A DNA stretch of 64,000 nt, from positions 342,889-406,888 of the forward strand of contig NW_020312037.1 of the NCBI RefSeq assembly GCF_002999335.1, read 5' to 3'. Every line of letters begins with the position of its first letter. Within the stretch, counting starts at the first letter, position 1. Origin of the DNA: Cyclospora cayetanensis (Eukaryota; Apicomplexa; Conoidasida; Eucoccidiorida; Eimeriidae). Made by a program: the position numbers and the translations under genes. The notes beneath the pieces are model-generated. The model was not told the origin of the DNA and ran no database searches. It saw only the letters and a list, made by a program, of their open reading frames with translations. This document shows, in pieces, positions 56,551 to 64,000 of this stretch.

Positions 56551-57767
56551 GGCTGCAGAGCTGGGTCGGTAGGAGGCTGCTTATGTGCAACACCAGCAAG
56601 TGGCTGCTCTTGCCTTCTTCCAGTGGTATCCCTGCGGCCGTTCTGTCTCCGCCGCTTTCTTTACCGGCACATCTACGGCTACCCCCGAGAAGAACTCGCT
56701 CAAAGCGCTACGGCTGAAAAATTGAGTGCCATGCGGCAAATAATGCTGCAGCGCAGCTCCTGCAAGTCTCGGCTTCCTTGCTGCAGCAGCAGCAGCAGCA
56801 TTGCCTTCCCCTCCGTCTGTTTCCCTCGCTCCTGCTGCTCTTGCGTGCTACGCAAGTCGCTTCTTGGTGGGTCTGAGCAAAACTACCAATCAAGTGCGGC
56901 GCAACACGCGTGATCAGCCCATGCGACAGCCTGCCCGTTCAAACTTCCTGAGCAACTACTGCAGCCAAAAAAACAGAATCCGAAGAACCAGAGGCTGTTG
57001 AACGGCTACCCTGCTGCGCATAATTTGTGCAGGGTACGCCATAGAAGTGCAGCACAATCAAACTAATTACTGCTGCAGCAGCACTCTGCGTCACGCATGC
57101 ATGGGAACATCTGTCAGGCGCTGTAGCTACACCCGGGGAACGCAGCCACTGCAGCAGCCACTGCAGCTGCCGCTTTCCTTCATGAAAAAACCCTCAAACA
57201 GCAACTGGTTCGCGCGCATCATGTGCAAATGCAGATATGTGCTTTTCGCGAGCTTCGCTTGATTTGAAGTTCGCCGCCATATGCAAAGCAGCGGCCGCAG
57301 CAGCGCGTGCTGCTGGGAGTGACCCTGAATGGCTTCCCACCGCATAAGCGGCGCCAAATTCTTCAGACACTTGCCATAACGCAAGAGAAATATACTTTTC
57401 CTTTTATAATAATCCCCCGGCTGCAGATTTTTTCCTCCGCCAGTCAGCAGCAGTGCCGAAGCAACAGGAGGGTGGGAGCAGCGCAGCACCCGTGCCGTGT
57501 TGCTGTCCAAGCTTTGGCAAACCCCTACGCTGTGCAGCAGCCTTGTGTGTATGTCTCTCTACCATGCGGCTATTAGGGAGAGGCTGTAGTGTCCTCTTGA
57601 GGGCCTTAGGCCAAGCAGGGGTAGGCTGCACGTGCGGCGTTGTTTTTGCAGGGTTTGTGGTGTAGGATGCTCCTGGGTGCGTTGCATGTGCGCGCAAACT
57701 TTGCGAGACACAACTGAATGTCAGGCAGCAAAGCCAGTTTCAGGAGTCGGCGGTCCAGATTCAGCAG
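56551..57767. promoter_or_regulatory. Shared upstream region of XPB (-) and the coiled-coil gene (+)
   Basis: About 1.2 kb between divergent starts. XPB's 5' UTR must lie here, and perhaps a first exon of the coiled-coil gene. Small plus-strand frames (for example around 56.6-56.8 kb) are open, but none is convincing. No defined promoter element was found. Confidence 0.45.
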
Positions 57768-59532
57768 ATGCAGCAGCAGAGTGTACATACATGCCCCTGC
57801 GGCGCCGCGGAGAAATGCGGATCTTTCCGCTGTCACCGCAACAGCTGCAGCTGCGAAAGTGTGTTGCTGGGATGCAGTTCTCATGAGGCTTTCTGCCAGC
57901 ACACGCAGCAGCAGCCACTGCCTCTGACCCATTTGCTGTCTGCAGATTCTGCACCCGCTGGAGCCGCGCATGTAGATCCTTTGCAAGCCTCGACAGCTGC
58001 GGCAGCTGCATCGGCGAACTGGTGTGCCCTGCCAGCCCTCCAACAGAGGGTCAGTGAGTTGACTAGCCTCGTGTCGCTGGGTGCTTCTGAGTACCGCGAG
58101 CTTTTGATGCTCGTGCAGCAGCAGCAGCAAGCGGAGGCAGTGCATCAGCAACAGCGCTCCGAATTCGCAGTCCAGCAGCAGCGTTTGCAACGGGCATACG
58201 CTGCACTGCAGCAAGACTTCGACGCCAACTACCGTCTGTTTGTTGCTGCTTGCGGAAAGCAAGAGCAGCAACAAAAGCAGCTGGAGGCCGCTCTCAAGGA
58301 AGTGTACTGGCAGCTGCAGCGGGAAGTCAGTAAGGCGGAGGCTTTGCGGTGTAGCAACACGCAGCTGAAGCAGCAGAGCGCCAACTGGGAGCAGCAGCTG
58401 CAGCAGCAGAAGAAGCGGTATCAGCAAGACATCCAGGCAATGCAAGAGCTGCTGCAGCAACAGGTGGCACTGTTGCAGCAGCAGCGGCTGCAGCAAGAAG
58501 AACTGCGACAGACGTGTAAGCGGGAGGCTGAGCTGAAGCAGAAGGCTATCAAGGATTTGCACGAAGTAACAGCGGATGCGGCAGCAGCAACAACCCGTCA
58601 GCAGCAGCAGCTGCAGCAGGTCCTACACAGCATGCAGCAGCGCTGCGCAGAAGAGGTACAGCGTCTGGCAGCGGCAGCTGCTGCAACGAGGCGGAAGCAG
58701 CAGCTGCTGCAGCAGCAACTTGAAGCCGTGCAAAGCTCGAAGAATGAGGGCAGCACTGCCTTGACGGCTGCGGATCTCAGAGAATGTCAGCGGCTGCGAC
58801 TGGAATTGCAGCAGCAGCAGGAGGAACGCCATAAGGAACAGTATGAGCTGCAGCAGGAGCTGCAGGAAAAGCGAGTGCTGCTGCAAGGAGAGACTGCGGC
58901 GCGCATGCAGGCAGTGGCGAGCCTCAATAGCTGCCAGGAGACAGTGCAGCAGCAGCAAGTTCTGCTGCTGCAGCAGCAGCGCCTCATAGAACAACTCCAG
59001 CAGCAGCTGCACCCCGAACGGAGACTGAAGAGTAGCAGCAGCAGCAACAACAACTGCAAAGTTGAAGCGCTGCCTTCGGACTGTGCAGACGTTTCAACGG
59101 CAGCTGCAACGGCGTCGGAACAGAATACAACAGCCGCAGCACCTGACGCATTGGAGCAGCGCAGAGAGGACGAGAAACAGGAGCAGAAGGAGACAGAGCG
59201 GCAACAACTGCATGAACAAGATCAAGAAGGGGCAGCGACGCGTCTGTTGCTACGGTTCCTCCAGCAAATAGAAAGCGGCTTCGGAGGGCTTGAAGAAGAA
59301 TCGCAGCATCCCCACAAGACTATCGACGCAGTAAGTGCGTTGCTGGGCAAGAGACTGCAGCAGTTGCTGCAGCAGCGGGCAGTACAGGAGCAGCACTTGA
59401 TCCGTTTGCAGGAGGCAGTGCAACATCAAGAAGCGGAGCGTCGTGAACAGGAGATGCTGCATGCATCTGAGCTAGCCATGCATCGCGCCGAGTTCGAGCA
59501 GGTAGGGACGTAGGCGAACGCTGCCGCCTCTA

Positions 59533-59586
<54 letters not shown>

Positions 59587-61276
59587 GTATATATATGTAT
59601 ATATATAGCGGAGTGTGCATGATTGATGGGTTAGTATGCCTATTCCAAGGGTGTTGTGCTTGGCTGTGTATCTCCGATATTCGCTGAAGTGGGCGTGTAT
59701 TTCCGCAGGAGTTGGATCGCATGCAGCAGGATATGCAGCAGCAGTTCGAAGTGCTCTCGCGGCAACTATGCAGCAAAGTAGGAGCCTGTACAGCAGAAGC
59801 AGCAGAAGCAGCAAGGGCCCTTGTAGAGCCGATGCACTGACCCTTCCTGAAGCACAACAGCGTTGCTATGTCTGAGCCGCCTGCTGTTTCAGTTTGTTGC
59901 TGCTGCGGCTGATGAAGGAAGCCGAAGTTCTTCAGTCTGACGACCAGTTGCAGAAGGCGGAGGCAAGGCTGCTTCGGCTGCAGCGGCAGCAGCAGCGCTG
60001 GCAAGCCTCCGTTCTTGTACTACCAGGATCGAAAAGGGAGTTCTCGAGCGCACACTGGAGCCGTGGTAAACGCAGCAGCGCGCGCAGGTGCGTTGGTAGT
60101 GCCAGAGCGTGCAGGGGTAGGACAGGCTCTCACGCTTCCGCCTCCTGCGGAAGCGGTGGAGGCGCAAGCAGGGAATCTTCGCTCTGTGTTTCCCCCCTTC
60201 AAGCTGAGCACCGCCACGGGGAAACAGAGACGCAGCAGCAAGTGTCGCAGGACGAAGCGCAAGCGGCAGAGCTCGAGAGATACCGAAGGGCCTTCAGTGC
60301 CATGCGGCTGCATGCCGAGGCGGTGCAGCAGCAGCACCAACGGCTGCTGCGGAGCAAAACAAGCGCTGTTGCGGAACTGCGGCAGCAACTGCAGCTGTTG
60401 CAGTTGCAGCAGCACCATCAGCGCCGGCAGCTGCAGCAATCTCTGGAAAAGGCCGAGGCTGACAACCAGGTAAACGCTGTGCATTGAAGGGTGTAGAATG
60501 GATGGCTGCTTTCCACGCCTTTGCATTAGAGCCGCACGCTAAGCCGTTGGGGTCTAGAGTTCAAGAGGCCTCCCTCTCTGCACTGTGTGTCTTCGGCTCC
60601 AACTCTGCAATGAAACATGCTGAGTTGCGGCACAGCACTACGAGCAGCGACAAGGCAGCGCACGAACTAAAACTGCATTTGTCATAGAGGCACACAGAGG
60701 AAGCAGCAGGAGCAGGAGCAGGAGCAGCGACTACAAGCGATGGAATGTTTCTTGCTTCTGACTAACCTCAGGCATTGCGGGAGGAGGCCAAAGCTTTGCG
60801 TGCCACGATTGGTGATTTGCAAGTGGGTGGTTGATGTGCTTGTTGCATGGGGTACTCCTGGGGCTAGGGTGTGGCTCTTCCCGCTCCCTATGAGAAGGCT
60901 TCCATGACGGGAGCTTTTTGTTGTAAGGCTGGTATGGGCAGTTAGCGTCTGGATGCTGCAGGAGGAGAGAGCCTCGCTGCTTGACGTCTCGAATCGTTTG
61001 CACTTCGAGTCGCTCAGGAGCGAACCCGCGTCCGCCATTCCAGGTGTACCTACAGCCAACATCCAGCGCCTGCAGCCACAAAAGCAGCCCTCTTCGCCTA
61101 AACAGCAGCAGCCGCAACAGCGACAGCAGCACTCTCAGCCGCAACAAGAGCAACTGCAGCAGCAGCAAAAGCAGCAGACACAGGAAATGGCACTGGCGGT
61201 GCAAGGCACGCATGCAGTGGCAACAAGGGTGAAGCGACTCTCTACCCTTTCAACCCCAACCTCTCATCGCGCGTAA
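57768..61276 (+). CDS. Gln-rich coiled-coil protein
   Basis: Not recognised as a named family. Exon 57768-59501 (578 codons, phase 0) is followed by 59709-59777, an exon around 59.90-60.01 kb, one ending at about 60471 (LEKAEADNQ), about 60773-60824 (ALREEAKALRATIGDLQ) and 60960-61276. Most of the first exon is heptad-like helix rich in Gln, Leu, Glu and Ala, such as LKEVYWQLQREVSKAEALRC and QQDIQAMQELLQQQVALLQQ. The tail is Gln/Pro-rich and ends PTSHRA before TAA. The start is uncertain: the frame before about 57950 is Cys-rich and unlike the rest. The gene may continue past 61276 into 61388-61525, where LGVRLKQEQQNRQPEQLL is open. Likely a structural or scaffold protein. Confidence 0.65.
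59534..59608. repeat. (AT)n microsatellite in intron 1 of the coiled-coil gene
   Basis: About 75 bp of AT repeat with GT interruptions (ATATATGT) shortly downstream of the exon ending at 59501. Confidence 0.97.
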
Positions 61277-61739
61277 GGCAGTCCAAAATACCTAAGTCTT
61301 GGCGTTTTAAGGTTCATAGGAGACCTCGAACCGTTCTCCAAAAGCCCGTATAACAAATATATCATGAGTTAGTTGCACTCGGCTCAGGATGCAGTGCCAG
61401 CAGGCCCTTGGGGTCCGCCTCAAGCAAGAGCAACAAAATAGACAGCCAGAGCAGTTGTTGCGGATGGGGAGGAGCTGTACCAGCGTGACGGACAAGCCAC
61501 TGCGGTGGATATTGGAAAGGACGGTGTGCCTTTTAGTGCCGTTTGCTACATGTCGCTACAGCATATCTTGTCGATCGTTGGCAAATCGCATTTCCCTACA
61601 ACCAAAATGATGTGCAGCTCAGCAGTGCCTCCCTGTAACACCACATATATGTAGGCCGCTTGTTTTGTACCTTTGCGCCATTCTCTGTCGGTGGAAGGCT
61701 TGTGAAGAGACGTGAAAATAGTTGTATGTGCATCCTTAC

Positions 61740-61853
61740 TCTCTTGACATTTGAACTCGCTTTTGTGTAGGGCTCTTCGGCAGTCCTCGTGCCCTGGAGG
61801 CTGGCTACTTCGGACCGCAGCGAGTGCACTTCCTTAGAAGCCTGTCCAAGCAT
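61740..61853 (-). CDS. Possible exon of an unrecognised minus-strand gene
   Basis: From an ATG, 38 codons of helical, charged sequence (MLGQASKEVHSLRSEVASL) run to a good donor, AGA|GTAAGG. A second minus-strand segment at about 62225-62356 (block GYVLRELLEGTFSNFHKVYV) also looks coding. I could not connect them, nor find a downstream exon. Confidence 0.3.
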
Positions 61854-64000
61854 ACTGCCTTTAGCTAGCTTCCATAGACTGCTACAAGAAAAGGAAGACT
61901 GCGAATTCTAGCGTAGCCAATTTGCTACGATGTTAAAAGGCTTGCACAATGCCTTTTTAGAGCCTGGGATTTGGCATTTTTCAGTTCCCAGGCGCAGATT
62001 TACACTAACTCTGGGTACCTGAATTCATCATGAGAATGAGAAACGAAAACATTGTGAATACAAGCCAGCTACTCTCAAACACAAGGCGAGACTACGAGAG
62101 ATTGCCACAGAGAGGGAAGACAGATAACAGTGGCAGAGCTAGAGGCGCTTGCATTCAAGTATGAAGTGCTGCTGCTCATGGAGCGCTCTGGAGGCCTGCC
62201 TTGCACTTTAATACACAGCCCTGTAACTCTTCATCCGAAATTTCCCAACGGAGGAACTCAACTCCAGACACTACATAAACTTTGTGAAAGTTGCTGAATG
62301 TTCCTTCAAGGAGCTCCCTCAAAACGTAACCGCTCATCTCAGGATTCCACCATGGGGGGAGAGGCACGGCTGCGATGCGCGTTGGTGCATGCTCTCAGCA
62401 TTCTAGGCCTTCACAGCTAGCTACACCTAGCATTTCAAACGCAGGCACGCGTGAATGCGTCTTCTTGTATCGAGCTGGCAGTGCTGTGATGGACGTAAGC
62501 TATACGACCAGCCGAACTCGAGAGTCAATATTATCAGCTATATATCTTTCTTCGAATATAACTGATGATATTCAAACGATATAATAGACAATAATTAAGG
62601 GTGTCATAGCCCCCTACAAAGTTGACGAGCAAGTCACGGGAGAATCGAGAAAACTGAAGCCAGAGAACTACGAACATACCGATGTATCGAGAAATAAGAA
62701 AACTTGGTTTGCAAAAGCCACAATTAGACGAACAGCCGCTTTAACTGTGCTGTCCCATGACAAAAGTGTTTCTAGAAGTCCACGATTCGGTTCATGGATT
62801 TGAGCCTGATGCAGCAAAAAGTAAAGCAATCAAGGCTTGGCCTTAGCCCTCACGCACCCGCAAGGCCGCTGAGAAGTCATATTGGTATGCACTTTATTGC
62901 TGAGATTTCATTCTTGGGCGTGCGCGGATCGCTGCTCATTAGGCTAATGTAATTTACAAGAACGCAGCCTGCGGCATGGACAGAGGATGCTGAGGCCGCG
63001 CAAGGCTACTATCGGCAGCCTTGAAATACCTGCGGTGCTCACTTTGTCCCATTATGACCTCCGCCCCTCCCTAGCAACCGACGATAATGGAAAAAGGGTG
63101 ACAGGTATTCTGTCACCGCAAAGCACGGGTTCTCCCTACGCACCAAATGACTGCTTGCTATGCTCATCTCTTCACCTAAATCGAGCAGAGGTCAATAGTG
63201 AGGGAAAGGGAGCTCTGTGAGGCGTGGTGGGGGTGAAACCATGCCGGCGCCATTTTTGTGGCCATCATTAAATCTGACCCTCAGATTTAATATACCCACC
63301 GGAGAGTTTTCAGGAATCTCATGATCCTAGAGCTGTTCACTAGCTTCACCATTGTTGCCACAAAACTCTCAGGTCAACTGCATGAAGGACACCACCTAAA
63401 AAGTCGTCGATGCGCCCTCGCGACTCTACACCGGTTCAAGTTTCTGCGGGGCAGCCACTATTGTCCCTGACAACTAACAGGCTTTATTGAAACTGCTTGG
63501 GTTTTATGCTTTCGACAGCCATGCATTTGCGAATCTTACCAGAAGCGCGAATGACCAAAGGGTAAAGCACTCTCACGCTGGCCATGACGCACTGTCGTCT
63601 CAGAAAATAGGTGCCACGTCGCATGTACATTCTGACTTTTTCTGCAGTGCTTTTATGCGCGAAGCGCACGATCATGTTCTTTCGGTTCATGGTATAATTC
63701 GCACGACCGCCGTAAAGCTCACACGGTCCTTCTCGTGCATTAAGATGCATCGCGTGGAAGTGTTGTATGCACTGCTACGCCCAAGTCGTCAGCAGGTGAA
63801 GCCCCGCAATATTCATGCGTATGACTTGTTGGAAATCCTCCCAGTTTTAAAAAGGATTTTGATTTATCTGACGATGGATTTCTTAGATGGACTACATGAG
63901 GTTAAGTGCCAAGAACGCATGTACGTCGCTGTCAATAGTCTCAGCAAATATGCCCACTGCATCGCTTGCTCCACCTTCTCATGACTTAGAAGGTCGTGAA
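61854..64000. other. Unresolved right end of the window
   Basis: About 2.1 kb, repeat-poor, without a recognised gene. A plus-strand frame of 165 codons (63487-63984) and an overlapping basic minus-strand frame of 88 codons (63484-63750) are the longest. Neither matches a family I know, and both cannot be real. The possible minus-strand exon near 62.2-62.4 kb is noted above. Confidence 0.4.

Noticed and set aside
57606..58562. 318-codon Leu-rich minus-strand frame
   Set aside because: It is the antisense reading of the CAG-rich coiled-coil exon; CTG codons give artificial Leu runs.
63484..63984. Overlapping opposite-strand frames near the right edge, one with a ribosomal-protein-like basic composition
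   Set aside because: Neither matches any ribosomal or other protein I can recognise, and there is no supporting splice or family evidence.
1..64000. CRISPR arrays, insertion sequences, operons, ribosome binding sites, riboswitches, rRNA
   Set aside because: None were seen. The exon-intron genes and repeat types are those of a eukaryotic nuclear genome.

Overview
The window looks like nuclear DNA of a coccidian apicomplexan, most likely an Eimeria species. The evidence is pervasive CAG/AGC repeats read as poly-Gln, -Ala, -Ser and -Leu tracts inside otherwise conserved proteins, intron-rich genes, an alternation of repeat-rich and repeat-poor segments, and an FN2+PA14 secreted protein of the type known from apicomplexan sexual stages. 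No bacterial features (operons, RBSs, CRISPR) are present. Gene models below were built by reading both strands, choosing GT/GC...AG junctions that keep reading phase, and checking continuity against known families.

Layout. (1) 1-14082, minus: nine large exons of one giant gene (more than 4,100 codons, 3' end beyond the left edge) with C2-like and EF-hand-like modules buried in homopolymer tracts. (2) 17229-20913, minus: a complete six-exon BRAP2/ETP1-type ubiquitin ligase. It lies in a zone saturated with the palindrome GGGGCCCC (about 18.1-24.7 kb). (3) 21787-23097, plus: NAA20, catalytic subunit of NatB. (4) 24019-26205, minus: HAD-type phosphatase domain behind a Gln/His-rich extension. 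(5) About 27.8-35.5 kb, repeat-poor: an FN2/PA14 (FNPA-like) secreted protein with about 20 small exons, CCDC12/Cwf18, and a CZIB/UPF0587 protein that has lost its zinc cysteines. (6) 36905-40322, plus: a TBC-domain RabGAP. (7) 40.3-44.9 kb: gene-poor. (8) 44862-48929, plus: a 15-exon TBC1D22 orthologue. (9) 50275-56550, minus: XPB/ERCC3, the TFIIH helicase, 14 exons, 900 residues. (10) 57768-61276, plus: a Gln-rich coiled-coil protein. The remainder to 64000 is unresolved.

Most genes are housekeeping and unrelated: TFIIH helicase, spliceosome factor, NatB, two RabGAPs, an E3 ligase. They form no evident pathway. BRAP2/NAA20, CCDC12/CZIB and XPB/coiled-coil are divergent pairs with 0.65-1.2 kb shared upstream DNA. 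NAA20/HAD and TBC1D22/XPB are convergent.

The most notable observations are: three GC-AG introns in one gene (XPB); DEVH changed to DEVQ in XPB; a RING domain split by about 165 low-complexity residues; loss of both CXXC motifs in CZIB; intronic microsatellites that are consistently GT-rich on the sense strand; a 3x15 bp palindromic tandem repeat next to a splice acceptor; and microexons of 13, 21 and 23 nt. I found no clearly new multi-gene system. The giant C2/EF-hand-like protein is the best candidate for an undescribed component.
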